A DNA stretch of 64,000 nt from Sphingomonas sp. (GCA_017849555.1 JAFIGU010000107.1:62001-126000); one strand, 5' to 3'; shown: positions 27,290 through 36,293, numbered from the stretch's first letter. Notes: generated by a model not told the origin, from the sequence alone. A program made the numbers and translations.

Positions 27290-27990
27290 TCGTCGCGCTC
27301 GCCTTCCTCACCCGCCTGCCGATGCCGCGGCTTGCCGCCGATGCGCGCGATTTCGCGCGCGCGGTACGGCTCTATCCGGTCGCCGGGCTCGCGATCGGCG
27401 TGCTGGTGGCGGGCGCGGGATGGCTCGGCGGACGGATCGATCCGTGGCTCGGCGCGCTCGCCGCGACGACATTATGGATATGGGCGACGGGCGCGCTCCA
27501 CCTCGACGGGCTGGGCGACGTCGCCGACGGGCTCGGCGCCGCGCACGGCGATCGCACCCGGCTTTTGCAGGTGATGCGCGATCCGCACATCGGCAGCTTC
27601 GGCGTCACCGCGATCGCGCTGCAACTCGCCGCCAAGCTGGTACTGCTCCACCTTGTCCTGCCGACTAGCTGGCTTGCGCTGATCGCGATCCCCGCCGCGG
27701 CGCGGCTCGGGCCGCTGGCCTGGGCGCGGTTCCTGCCCCCGCTGCGCGACAGCGGTTTGGGCGCGAGCATCGCCGGCGCGATCACGCTGCCGATATTGGC
27801 CGCATGGGGCCTCGCGCTGGCCGCTGCCTGCTTGCTGTTGCCACCGCTCGCTACGGCGCCGGTGCTGATCGGCGCATTCGGCTGGTGGGCGCATCACCGC
27901 CTCGGCGGGGTCACCGGGGATGTCCACGGCGCGGGAATCGAGCTGGTCGAAACCGGGCTGCTGCTCGCCTTCGCGCTTCGCCTCGGGTGA
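27277..27990 (+). CDS. cobS: Adenosylcobinamide-GDP ribazoletransferase
   Basis: This 237-residue polytopic inner-membrane enzyme joins adenosylcobinamide-GDP and alpha-ribazole, completing the nucleotide loop. It starts MRSLIVALAFLTRLPMP, then has the Mg-binding signature LHLDGLGDVADGLGAAHGD, VMRDPHIGSFGV and the late RLGGVTGDVHGAGIELVE. The Met at 27277 fits the family N-terminus. The kinase/guanylyltransferase CobU/CobP, which supplies its substrate, is not in the window. Confidence 0.95.
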   Translation: MRSLIVALAFLTRLPMPRLAADARDFARAVRLYPVAGLAIGVLVAGAGWLGGRIDPWLGALAATTLWIWATGALHLDGLGDVADGLGAAHGDRTRLLQVMRDPHIGSFGVTAIALQLAAKLVLLHLVLPTSWLALIAIPAAARLGPLAWARFLPPLRDSGLGASIAGAITLPILAAWGLALAAACLLLPPLATAPVLIGAFGWWAHHRLGGVTGDVHGAGIELVETGLLLAFALRLG

Positions 27991-28363
27991 GACGATAGCT
28001 AAGCCCTTCGGTTCCCGCGCAATATCCATATACTCCGACATTTATTGCTGGACATTTGCAACAAATCCGCGAATTTCGCCGAAGCCCCCCGCCGTCAGGG
28101 CGATATTGCTGCCGCGGCAGGGGCATCTTTAGGGGAGGAATGCTCCGGGCGTCCTCCACCCGCTTGCGGGCAACTCTCTCCTGGAGCGCGGTCGCGCCAT
28201 CCCCTCCCCCCGGGCAGCAGGCCGCGCTCCCTCCACTGCCCCCGGTCCTTACCCGCAAATTGGCAGCCTTTCCGGGATAGCGACATCGCGCCGCGGAAAC
28301 CCCTCTTGTTAACGCTCACATTTCGCGGTTATTGTCGGCGCATTAGATGGAGGGGATGGCGGA
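27991..28363. other. 373-base gap with strong RNA-type secondary structure
   Basis: No convincing gene lies between cobS and the antiporter. The middle (28120-28250) is unusually self-complementary. GGAGCGCGG at 28183-28191 pairs with CCGCGCTCC at 28222-28230, extendable by two pairs. CCCGC-TT-GCGGG lies at 28159-28170, GGGGCAT/ATGCTCC at 28120-28146, and GGGGAGG (28132-28138) can pair with the C-rich tract near 28201-28210. This could be a structured leader, a terminator cluster or a small RNA. I cannot match it to a known RNA family. Confidence 0.5.
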
Positions 28364-29707
28364 ATGCCCGAAGGGACCGTCGACAGCCTGGTTTCGACGA
28401 TAACCGGCATATTGTCGCCACATGGCGCGGGCGCGAGCTACACGCCCGGCGATTTCAGCGTGCATTTCTTCATGCAGCTCGCGGTGATCCTTCTCGCCTG
28501 CCGTCTGGTCGGCTGGGCGGGTCAGCGGATGCTCGGCCAGCCGCAGGTCGTGGGGGAGATGATCGCCGGCGTCGTGCTGGGCCCGTCATTGCTCGGGCTG
28601 TTCTTTCCCGACTTTCAGCTGGCGCTGTTTCCCAAGGAGACCCGCAACGTCCTCTACGCCGGCGCGCAGCTCGGCGTGGGGCTTTATATGTTCATGGTCG
28701 GGCTGACGCTCCGGCTCGATCATTTCCAGGCGAAAGCGCGCAGCGCCGGGGCGGTGTCCGCCGCCGGGATCGTCGCGCCCTTCGTGCTCGCCGCCCTTGT
28801 CACGCCGTCGCTGCTGTCGGTCGACGGCCTGTTCGCGCCGGGAATCGGCCAGGGCAGCGCCACGCTGTTCATGGGGGCCTGCATCGCGCTGACCGCTTTT
28901 CCGATGCTGGCACGGATCATCAACGAACGCGGTCTGGCGGATTCGTCGCTCGGGACATTGTCGCTGACCGCCGGCGCGTTCGACGATGCCGCATCGTGGT
29001 GCGTATTGGCCGTGGTGCTGGCGACGTTCGGCGGCGGCGCCGGACTGGCGATACTCGCGATCGGCGGCGCGACATTATATGTCGGCTTCATGCTGCTATG
29101 GGGCCGGCGGCTGCTCGCGCCGCTCGGCCGCATCGTCGAGGCGCAGGGCAGCATGAGCACCAATGTCCTGGCGCTCACGATGCTGCTGTTCTGCCTCTCC
29201 GCCTTCGTGATGGACGCGATCGGCATTCACGCCATTTTCGGCGGCTTCATCCTCGGCGCCTGCATGCCGCGCGGCGCCTTCGTCGACGAGCTGAAACGCA
29301 AGGTCGAGCCGCTGGCAGTCGTGCTGCTGCTGCCGATGTTCTTCACCTATTCGGGGCTCAATACGCGCCTCGACATGGTCAATTCGGCGTCGCTGCTGCT
29401 CGTTGCGCTCGGCATCCTGGCGGCGTCGGTGCTGGCGAAATTCGGTGCCTGCTGGGCAGCGGCACGGCTTGCCGGCGAGGATAATCGCACCGCGCTCGGC
29501 ATCGGCGCGCTGATGAACTCGCGCGGCCTGATGGAATTGATCATCATCAATATCGGCCTGCAGAAGGGGATCATCGGCCCCTCGCTGTTCTCGATGCTGG
29601 TGCTGATGGCGATCGTCACCACGATGATGGCGGGGCCGTTGTTCGAGCTCGTCTACGGCGCGAAAGCGCGCGCCGACGGCGAGCTCGCCGCGCTGAAGGC
29701 GGGGTAG
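28364..29707 (+). CDS. Cation/proton antiporter, CPA2 family
   Basis: This 447-residue inner-membrane protein has about 12 helices and no cytosolic TrkA-N domain. CPA2 landmarks are GEMIAGVVLGPSLLGLFFP, YAGAQLGVGLYMFMVGL, TAFPMLARIINERGL, GAFDDAASWCVLAVVL (the double Asp of the transport site) and FFTYSGLNTRLDM. A long uncharged N-terminal lead of about 30 residues precedes the first helix. GGAGGGG lies upstream of ATG 28364. The GH51 gene follows 38 bases later, so they may share a transcript. The ion specificity (Na+ or K+) is not readable. Confidence 0.9.
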   Translation: MPEGTVDSLVSTITGILSPHGAGASYTPGDFSVHFFMQLAVILLACRLVGWAGQRMLGQPQVVGEMIAGVVLGPSLLGLFFPDFQLALFPKETRNVLYAGAQLGVGLYMFMVGLTLRLDHFQAKARSAGAVSAAGIVAPFVLAALVTPSLLSVDGLFAPGIGQGSATLFMGACIALTAFPMLARIINERGLADSSLGTLSLTAGAFDDAASWCVLAVVLATFGGGAGLAILAIGGATLYVGFMLLWGRRLLAPLGRIVEAQGSMSTNVLALTMLLFCLSAFVMDAIGIHAIFGGFILGACMPRGAFVDELKRKVEPLAVVLLLPMFFTYSGLNTRLDMVNSASLLLVALGILAASVLAKFGACWAAARLAGEDNRTALGIGALMNSRGLMELIIINIGLQKGIIGPSLFSMLVLMAIVTTMMAGPLFELVYGAKARADGELAALKAG

Positions 29708-29745
29708 GAGCGCGTCTCCACAAAACGGACAATCGACGGGAGGAA

Positions 29746-31335
29746 ATGATGAGCAAGGCTTTCAGGCCGCTGTTGGCGGCCGCACTGCTGGCGTTCGCGG
29801 CGTCGGCCGCGCCGGCGCAGACCGGGGCGGACGCGCCGATCGTGCTGGCCGTCGATACCCGTTCGCCGGGCCCCCGGATCGATCGCAACCTGTTCGGCCA
29901 GTTCGCGGAGCACCTCGGCACCGGGATTTACGGCGGCGTCTGGGTCGGCCGGGATTCGTCCATTCCCAATGTGCGCGGCATCCGCAAGGACGTGGTCGCC
30001 GCGTTGCGCGCGATCAAGGTGCCGAATGTACGCTGGCCCGGCGGATGCTTCGCCGACGAATATCATTGGCGCGACGGCATCGGCCCGGCGAAGGGCCGGA
30101 AGGTGTCGATAAACTCCAACTGGGGCGACGCGGTAGAACCGAACAGCTTCGGCACCGACGAATTCTTCGACTTCATCGACCAGATCGGCAGCGAAGCCTA
30201 TGTCTCGGTCAATCTCGGCTCCGGCACCGTCAAGGAAGCGGCCGACTGGCTGGCCTATATGACGGCGGACCCAAAGACCACCGCCGGCCAGGAGCGCGCG
30301 GCGAACGGGCATCCGGCGCCCTATAAGGTCAAATATCTCGGCATCGGCAATGAATCCTGGGGCTGTGGCGGCTCGTTCAGCGGCGACGAATATGTCGCGC
30401 TGATGCGGCCATTTGCGCGCTTTGTGCGCAACTATAACCCCGCCCAGACGGGCGACGAGACGATGCGGCGTATCGCGGTGGGGCCGGGTGACGCCAAGCT
30501 CGATTACACCGAAGCGGTCATGAAGGCCTATAAGGACCATAATTGGGCCTGGAGCATCGAGGGCTTGTCGCTCCACAGCTATACCACCGCGGGCTGGCCG
30601 CCATCCTATGCAAGCGAGAATTTCGACGAAGCGGCTTATGCCAGCCTGATCAAATCGACATGGGACATGGATAAGCTCATCCTCGCCCATGCCGCGGTGA
30701 TGGACAAATATGATCCGGAGAAGAAAGTCCCGCTCGTCGTGGACGAATGGGGCGTCTGGCTGAAGCCCAATGCAGGCACCAACCCGGGGTTTCTCCAGCA
30801 GCAGAATTCGCTGCGCGACGCGATCATCGCCGCGCTCAACCTCAACATCTTCGCGCGCCACGCCGATCGCGTGCGGATGGCGAACATCGCCCAGATGACC
30901 AATGTGCTGCAGGCGATGATCCTGACCGACGGGCCGAAGATGGTGCTGACGCCGACCTATCACATCTTCAAAATGTACCTGCCCTTCCAGGACGCGACAT
31001 TCGTTCCGCTCAAGCTCGACGCGGGCAGCTATACGCATGGCGCGGTGACGATGCCGCGGCTCGACGCAATCGCGGCGCGCGATACGGCCGGCAAATTGTG
31101 GCTTGCGCTCACCAACGTCGATCCGCACCGCGCCGCGCGGATCGAGGCGAGCGTCGCCGGGATGACCGTCCACGGCGCGCGCGGAGAGATATTGAGCGCG
31201 CCGCGCTTCGATGCGGTCAACAGCTTCGCCTCGCCGGAGGTGGTGCGTCCGAAGCCCTTCACCGGCGTCGTGAAGGACGGGCGTGCGGCGCTCGTCATTC
31301 CCGCGAAATCCGTCGTGGTGGTGGCGATCGACTGA
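29746..31335 (+). CDS. GH51 alpha-L-arabinofuranosidase, exported
   Basis: This 529-residue enzyme has a signal peptide (LLAAALLAFAASAAPAQ), a (beta/alpha)8 catalytic domain and a C-terminal beta-sandwich (about 400-529). The acid/base is Glu203 in GIGNESWGCGG and the nucleophile Glu334 in PLVVDEWGVW, the standard GH51 pair. The early NLFGQFAEHLG and VRWPGGCFADEYHW blocks are also typical. It releases alpha-L-arabinofuranose from arabinan, arabinoxylan or arabinogalactan, here probably in the periplasm. GGGAGG precedes the ATG. The FadR-type regulator 78 bases downstream is its likely controller. Confidence 0.95.
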   Translation: MMSKAFRPLLAAALLAFAASAAPAQTGADAPIVLAVDTRSPGPRIDRNLFGQFAEHLGTGIYGGVWVGRDSSIPNVRGIRKDVVAALRAIKVPNVRWPGGCFADEYHWRDGIGPAKGRKVSINSNWGDAVEPNSFGTDEFFDFIDQIGSEAYVSVNLGSGTVKEAADWLAYMTADPKTTAGQERAANGHPAPYKVKYLGIGNESWGCGGSFSGDEYVALMRPFARFVRNYNPAQTGDETMRRIAVGPGDAKLDYTEAVMKAYKDHNWAWSIEGLSLHSYTTAGWPPSYASENFDEAAYASLIKSTWDMDKLILAHAAVMDKYDPEKKVPLVVDEWGVWLKPNAGTNPGFLQQQNSLRDAIIAALNLNIFARHADRVRMANIAQMTNVLQAMILTDGPKMVLTPTYHIFKMYLPFQDATFVPLKLDAGSYTHGAVTMPRLDAIAARDTAGKLWLALTNVDPHRAARIEASVAGMTVHGARGEILSAPRFDAVNSFASPEVVRPKPFTGVVKDGRAALVIPAKSVVVVAID

Positions 31336-31412
31336 CCGGCTATCGGTCCGGCAACGTGACCTTGCGTTGCGATGGTGATCGGCGCAGCTAGGGCGGCCAG
31401 AGGAGGAATGCG

Positions 31413-32204
31413 ATGCCGACGCCGGTGAAGAAGGGCGATGTGCCGAGATCTGAAGACGATAAGAGCGCGATTGCCCCGGAATCCTCCAGAGGATCCGGGC
31501 GGCGGCTTCGCGGCGCGGTCGCGCATTATCTCGGCACCGCCATCGTTTCCGGACGGATCGCGCCGGGCGAGACGCTCACCGGCGAGGTCGCCAATGCCGA
31601 GGCGCTGAGCGTCTCGCGCAGCGCCTATCGCGAGGCGGTTCAGGTGCTGACCGCCAAAGGTCTGTTGGAAAGCCGGCCCCGGGCGGGAACCCGCGTTCTG
31701 CCGCGCAGCCGCTGGAATATATTGGACCCGACGTTGCTTGCCTGGGCGTTCTCCGGTGAGCCCGACATCAATTTCGTCCGCGATCTGTTCGAATTACGGG
31801 CGATTGTCGAACCGGCGGCGGCGCGGCTGGCGGCGGCGCGGCGGAGCAAGGAAGACTTGAAGGCGATGAAGGACGCGCTCGGCGCGATGCGCCGCCATAC
31901 GCTCGCGACGGAGGCGGGCCGGATCGCGGACCGGGATTTTCACGAGGCGATTCTCGCCGCGACCCAGAACAGCGCACTGACCGCGCTGACCGCCAGCATC
32001 GGCGCGGCGGTGAACTGGACGACGCAGTTCAAGCAGCGGATGCGTGCCCTGCCGCGCGATCCGTTGCCCGGCCATGTCCGCGTTTACGACGCGATCGCCG
32101 CCGCTGACGCGGATGCCGCGGCCGCGGCGATGCACACGCTCGTCGATCAGGCGCTGGAGGACACGCGCGCCGCGATCACCAATCTCGCCGCCGATCGGGA
32201 ATAG
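31413..32204 (+). CDS. FadR-type GntR regulator, paralogue of the one at 14171
   Basis: This 263-residue protein has a winged helix (about 30-95: SVSRSAYREAVQVLTAKGLLESRP, split by the wing GTRVLPRS) and an FCD domain (ELRAIVEPAAARLA, DRDFHEAIL, PGHVRVYDA). It aligns with the regulator at 13389-14171 along nearly the whole length, sharing for example RDLFELR, RHTLATE/RHGLATE and the WTT-KQR segment. GAGGAGG precedes the start. It follows GH51 and probably answers to arabinose or a related sugar acid. No ATCGTATA core is visible in its own upstream gap. Confidence 0.88.
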   Translation: MPTPVKKGDVPRSEDDKSAIAPESSRGSGRRLRGAVAHYLGTAIVSGRIAPGETLTGEVANAEALSVSRSAYREAVQVLTAKGLLESRPRAGTRVLPRSRWNILDPTLLAWAFSGEPDINFVRDLFELRAIVEPAAARLAAARRSKEDLKAMKDALGAMRRHTLATEAGRIADRDFHEAILAATQNSALTALTASIGAAVNWTTQFKQRMRALPRDPLPGHVRVYDAIAAADADAAAAAMHTLVDQALEDTRAAITNLAADRE

Positions 32205-32245
32205 CGCGACGAGACAGGCGCCGCGGCGGCGAGCTCGGACATGCC

Positions 32246-34174
32246 TTAGCGTCGCAGCGCTGCATCTCCCCAGACGACCGGATCGGGGAAACGCATCGCC
32301 GTCGGTGCCCGCGCGACCAGCTCGATCAGCTTCACGCCGCGCACATCCGCGGCGATCGCGACCGGCTTCTCGCCAAACCGCAACGGCGGCGTCCGCGCGA
32401 GCAACTTGCCATCGCCATAGACGGTGAAGGTCACCGGCTGGCTGCGATCTCGCGCGGACTGATCGATCCCGACCGTGGCAGTGAAGCGCGCATAGCCCGC
32501 GTTGCGCACCTCGAGCCGTGAATTGGCGAGCACGCCGATGCCGGTGTCATAACGTTGACCGCTGATCGTCAATTGCTGGCCATAAGGCGTGGCGTCCGCC
32601 TGCGCACCGCCCCAGCCGCCGTAACGCGGTGGCTCGCGGCTGGCACGCGTGCCGAGCCAGGGGAGCAGCGCGCGATAGATCATTGGCTCCGCCTCGGGCA
32701 CCGTCACCCCGTCGACCGCGGGGTTCACGCTGCCCGGCTGTTCGGACAGGTAAAGGCCATCCGCCAGACGGCGGGTGCCCTTGGCGGTAAATAGCAGCGT
32801 CTCCCGCGCGCCGAGCGCGAAATTCTGCTGCCCGCGGAAGCGGCTGTGGCCACCGCGCCACACGTCGGTCAGCTCGATATCGGCATCCGGCAGGAATTTC
32901 ATGTGCGATGCCAGCAGCGTCGCCTCGATCGGCGCCGAGGTACGGTTGAGGATCGCGACCGCGCGGTCGCCGTTGCTCAGCGCCTTGACGAAGATCGACA
33001 CCTCGTCCGAATCGAACGCGAGCACCGCCTGGTTGCCCGCGGGATCCTGATTGAGCGCGATGACGCGGCTGTTGCCGAGCAGGTCGATCAGCGCGCGATC
33101 CGCCTTGCGAAGGTCGTAACCGATCATCAGCGGCGCGTTCAGCATCGCCCATAAGCTGAAGTGCGAGCGTGCTTCGACCAGATGGTTCGCGTCGAAATCG
33201 CCGCTGCCGACGAACAGCATGTCGGGGTCGTTCCAGGACCCCGGATGCGCATAAAGCGCGCGCCGCGCCGCGCTGTCGAGATTGTGCAGCATCCGGCTCC
33301 ATTTGGGCGAAATATCCTCGCTGGTGCGCGATATGCTGCCCACGTCCTTTGCCCAGGAACGCACGTCGGCCGAGCCCCAGAGGCAGATGGAGTAGATGAA
33401 GTCATTGTCCGGCTTGACGCTTTCGATCGCGGTCCCGACCTGCTGATAGAGCCGCCGCACCGCCGCGACGTCGGTCGCCCCCACCGAATCGCTGTCGATC
33501 AGCGGATCGAGCGCGCGATAGACGCCGGCCCTGACCAGCGGATTGCTGGCCGGCAGCCCGCGAATGCCGCATCCGTCGACCTTGATCAGGTCAAACCCCC
33601 ATTCCTGGAAATAGAGGCGGATGTCCTGCTCGACATGGCCGTAGAGACCGACCTCGCGCTCGGCGACGCTGCCCTCGGGCTGATTGGCGAAATTCGACGT
33701 ATAGATCTGCCCGCAACTGTTGCGGCCGATGTCGGAATAGATGCCCGCTTTCAATCCCATCGCGTGCAGCCGATCGGTGAGCGGGCGAAAACTGGTGCGG
33801 CCGTCGGGCAATCGGGCGGAGGGAAATTTTGCCGCGCGGATGACCATCCGGCCGTCAGGCTGGTTGCGGCGCAACCACCAGCCGTCGTCGATGTCGATAT
33901 AGCGATAACCCTTCTGCGCCAGCCCCGAATCGACGATAATACGCGCGGAAGCGAGCACTTTCTCCTCGTCGATGTCGCTGTTGAACGCATTCCAGCTCGC
34001 CCAGCCCATCGGCGGCAGCGCCGCCGCGCCCCGGGCATAAGCCGTCCAGCGCGCGGTCGGATCGAGCGGATCGGCGGATGCGGCGAGCGGCGCGACCGCC
34101 TGCATTGCGGCGGCCAGCAGCAAGGCACCGCGCGTGACGAGCCGGCGCGACGACGACGATGAACGGTTCGTCAT
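32246..34174 (-). CDS. GH27 alpha-galactosidase-type hydrolase with C-terminal NPCBM-like domain
   Basis: This 642-residue enzyme has an N-terminal export signal (RRLVTRGALLLAAAMQAVAP). The barrel begins LPPMGWASWNAF. The nucleophile is Asp200 in FDLIKVDGCG and the acid/base region is SWNDPDML (Asp316/Asp318). YIDIDDGWW keeps the double Asp of alpha-galactosidases; as I recall, GH27 beta-L-arabinopyranosidases change one of these to Glu, so galactosidase is favoured. After the barrel comes a beta domain, then an NPCBM-like module (about 500-642). It is last in the operon SapC, JmjC, esterase, GH27, three bases after the esterase stop. Confidence 0.92.
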   Translation of the reverse strand: MTNRSSSSSRRLVTRGALLLAAAMQAVAPLAASADPLDPTARWTAYARGAAALPPMGWASWNAFNSDIDEEKVLASARIIVDSGLAQKGYRYIDIDDGWWLRRNQPDGRMVIRAAKFPSARLPDGRTSFRPLTDRLHAMGLKAGIYSDIGRNSCGQIYTSNFANQPEGSVAEREVGLYGHVEQDIRLYFQEWGFDLIKVDGCGIRGLPASNPLVRAGVYRALDPLIDSDSVGATDVAAVRRLYQQVGTAIESVKPDNDFIYSICLWGSADVRSWAKDVGSISRTSEDISPKWSRMLHNLDSAARRALYAHPGSWNDPDMLFVGSGDFDANHLVEARSHFSLWAMLNAPLMIGYDLRKADRALIDLLGNSRVIALNQDPAGNQAVLAFDSDEVSIFVKALSNGDRAVAILNRTSAPIEATLLASHMKFLPDADIELTDVWRGGHSRFRGQQNFALGARETLLFTAKGTRRLADGLYLSEQPGSVNPAVDGVTVPEAEPMIYRALLPWLGTRASREPPRYGGWGGAQADATPYGQQLTISGQRYDTGIGVLANSRLEVRNAGYARFTATVGIDQSARDRSQPVTFTVYGDGKLLARTPPLRFGEKPVAIAADVRGVKLIELVARAPTAMRFPDPVVWGDAALRR

Positions 34175-34177
34175 GGA

Positions 34178-35245
34178 TCAGAAAGCCAGATTCTTGCCGA
34201 AGAACGGCAGCACGAAATTCTGGAAACGCACGGCGACATCGTTGGTATGTGTCCCCGAGTAGATTTCGAAGCTGTTCGCGACACCATAATTGTCGAGTAT
34301 CTGATGCAGCTTCTGCGCATCATCCTTCAGACTATCCTGATCGCCGACATCGATCGCGATCGCCCGATATTGGCGCAGACGCGCGATATATTGATCGACA
34401 AAGGCCAGCGGGGCATTCGCCGCCCAGCGGGCCAGCACGTCGCGCTTCTGCGCTTCGTCGCCGGTCGGCAGATCGAAGTAGAAGGGCGGGTTCTTCGGAT
34501 CGGGCGACCAGGCGGAGGCCGCGGCGAATTGCGCGCGCACCCCCCATGGCAAGGCCGCGGTGTCGGCCATTGTTTTCGTCGTCTTGAGCGCGGCTTCGGC
34601 TTCCGGACTCAACGGCATCGCGCCCCGCGCCGAAAGGCAGCAGGGGCTCATCATATAAAGCGCGCCGAACACGTCGGCATGCTTCATCCCGATACGGCTT
34701 GCGCCATAACCGCCCATCGAATGCCCGACGAGCCCACGACTTTCCCGCCGGGCGATCGTGCGATAATGCGCATCGATATAGGCGACCAGATCGCGCGAGA
34801 CGAAGGTTTCGAAATCGCCCGTCGTGGGGGAACTCGAATACATCGATCCGTTGTGCACCGTCTTGCTATCGGGAAACACGACGATCATGTCCTTCACCCC
34901 GCGCGCGAACGCGCCCTCGACCGTCTGGGGGACATGAATCTCGCCCGACCATTGCTCCGCGCCGATCGAATAGCCGTGCAGCGCATAGACCACCGGATAG
35001 CGACGCTTCGGATCCTTCGCGTAACCGGGCGGCAACATGACCAGCACATCGCGGTCGGCGGCATTGCCCTCCAGATTGCCCTCCAGCGCCGGCGAATGCA
35101 CCTTGATCCGCTCGACGGTGACCGGTTTAGCGGACGGTTCGACCGCCGGCACATTGGTCTTGACCTGCGCGGCGGCGGGGGACGCCAGGGCGAGCGTCGG
35201 CAGCGCGACGCTCGCGATCAGCACCCTCAGCAAATTCTTCCTCAT
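34178..35245 (-). CDS. Exported esterase (CE1/esterase D-like alpha/beta hydrolase)
   Basis: This 355-residue protein has a signal peptide (VLIASVALPTLALASPAAAQ). The putative-esterase fold shows VLVMLPPGYAKDP, YPVVYALHGYSIGAEQW (oxyanion region), MIVVFPDSKTVHNGSMY and the nucleophile elbow GLVGHSMGGYGASRIG. The late GTHTNDVAVRF supplies the catalytic His. Family members include feruloyl and acetyl-xylan esterases. Its place between a JmjC protein and GH27 in a xylan region suggests removal of an ester group from xylan side chains, which is inference. Confidence 0.85.
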   Translation of the reverse strand: MRKNLLRVLIASVALPTLALASPAAAQVKTNVPAVEPSAKPVTVERIKVHSPALEGNLEGNAADRDVLVMLPPGYAKDPKRRYPVVYALHGYSIGAEQWSGEIHVPQTVEGAFARGVKDMIVVFPDSKTVHNGSMYSSSPTTGDFETFVSRDLVAYIDAHYRTIARRESRGLVGHSMGGYGASRIGMKHADVFGALYMMSPCCLSARGAMPLSPEAEAALKTTKTMADTAALPWGVRAQFAAASAWSPDPKNPPFYFDLPTGDEAQKRDVLARWAANAPLAFVDQYIARLRQYRAIAIDVGDQDSLKDDAQKLHQILDNYGVANSFEIYSGTHTNDVAVRFQNFVLPFFGKNLAF

Positions 35246-35321
35246 ATCATTATCCTCTCTCGAACCTCGATCCCTGTCGGGACGTCGCTTTCATTTGTCC
35301 GCTTAATTGCCGCCGAAACGA

Positions 35322-36293
35322 TCACCCGCCGCGCAGCATCTGCATGACCATCGCGCGGATGCGGCCGTAATTTCCTACCGCGAGCGGCCCCAGAATGCCG
35401 TGTCGCTCCTCGGGAATGTGGCGCAGCGGATGCCCGTCCGGCCGGAACACATAATGATCGAACAGCGCGCGCCATGCGGCGCGTTCGGCGGGCGGCCGCT
35501 CGGCGATGGCGATCATCGCCAGCATCATCGCGGTATTGGGCGCGTCCGGTCCGGCGCTGAACTCGTCCCACCAGTAATTGACGAGCAGATTGATCGACCC
35601 CGTCGCCTCGACCCGGTGCCACCACAATTTCGGCAGGTAAAGCGCGTCGCCGGCCTCGAGCTCGGCGACCGTCGCGCGGGCCTCGGCCGATGCGGAGGTC
35701 GCTAGGCTGGTCGCCCGGCCGGACATCGTGAAATCGACCGGCCCGATATGAAGGTCGGCAACCGCCTGCGGCGGATAGAGGGTGAAGCGGCGGCGGCCCG
35801 ACACCACGCAGGCGATATTGTCGAACGTGTCGTTGTGACATGCAATGTCCGACCTATTGCCGATCCACAGCCGCGGCTGAACCGTGGATAGCAGCGGGCC
35901 GAGATTGTTCTCCGCCGCGAATCCCGGCAGATATTGCGCCGTATCGAGAGACCCGACGTAGACGGTCGGCGCGCCCGGCACGTTCGCGCTGGCGAGAATG
36001 CGGTCGAGCGCATCGGCGAGATCGGTGTCGACCCGGTCGAAATCGAAGCCGTCCAGCCTTTCGTTATAGGAATAGCGCCCCGCCTTCCCCACGAAGGCCT
36101 CTGCGCGGGTCGCGCTCGCGAAGCGCAGAAGATAGGCGCGCAACGCGACCGGCGATGTGGCGGCGGCGCGCACGACCGGCCAGTCGTTGACCAGGCCACG
36201 CACCACCACCGGCTCGCAGCGCGCCGCGATCTCGCGGAACTGCGCCGGATCGGCAAAGGGATCGGCCGCTATCTCCGGCACCGCTATCGTCAT
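35322..36293 (-). CDS. Cupin-like JmjC-domain protein, putative 2-oxoglutarate dioxygenase
   Basis: This 323-residue protein has the cupin_8/JmjC fold. The iron triad is intact: His153 and Asp155 in ACHNDTFDNIACVVSGRRRF and His226 in YLPKLWWHRVEATG. An N-terminal PVVVRGLVNDWPVV element is typical of asparaginyl/lysyl hydroxylase relatives. The start Met at 36293 overlaps the SapC stop by four bases. In Caulobacter- and sphingomonad-type genomes such genes recur beside carbohydrate TonB receptors with SapC and halogenase-like genes. The substrate is unknown, and protein or receptor hydroxylation is a guess. Confidence 0.85.
   Translation of the reverse strand: MTIAVPEIAADPFADPAQFREIAARCEPVVVRGLVNDWPVVRAAATSPVALRAYLLRFASATRAEAFVGKAGRYSYNERLDGFDFDRVDTDLADALDRILASANVPGAPTVYVGSLDTAQYLPGFAAENNLGPLLSTVQPRLWIGNRSDIACHNDTFDNIACVVSGRRRFTLYPPQAVADLHIGPVDFTMSGRATSLATSASAEARATVAELEAGDALYLPKLWWHRVEATGSINLLVNYWWDEFSAGPDAPNTAMMLAMIAIAERPPAERAAWRALFDHYVFRPDGHPLRHIPEERHGILGPLAVGNYGRIRAMVMQMLRGG

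Noticed and set aside
28120..28200. Resemblance to RNase P RNA or 6S RNA
   Set aside because: A GAGGAA...CCGGGC stretch and a GCAAGCGGG stretch recall those RNAs, but the remaining conserved blocks and the order are missing.
28095..28319. Small minus-strand open frame in the cobS-antiporter gap
   Set aside because: No ribosome site, Arg/Gly-rich composition, and it coincides with the self-complementary segment, so RNA structure explains it better.
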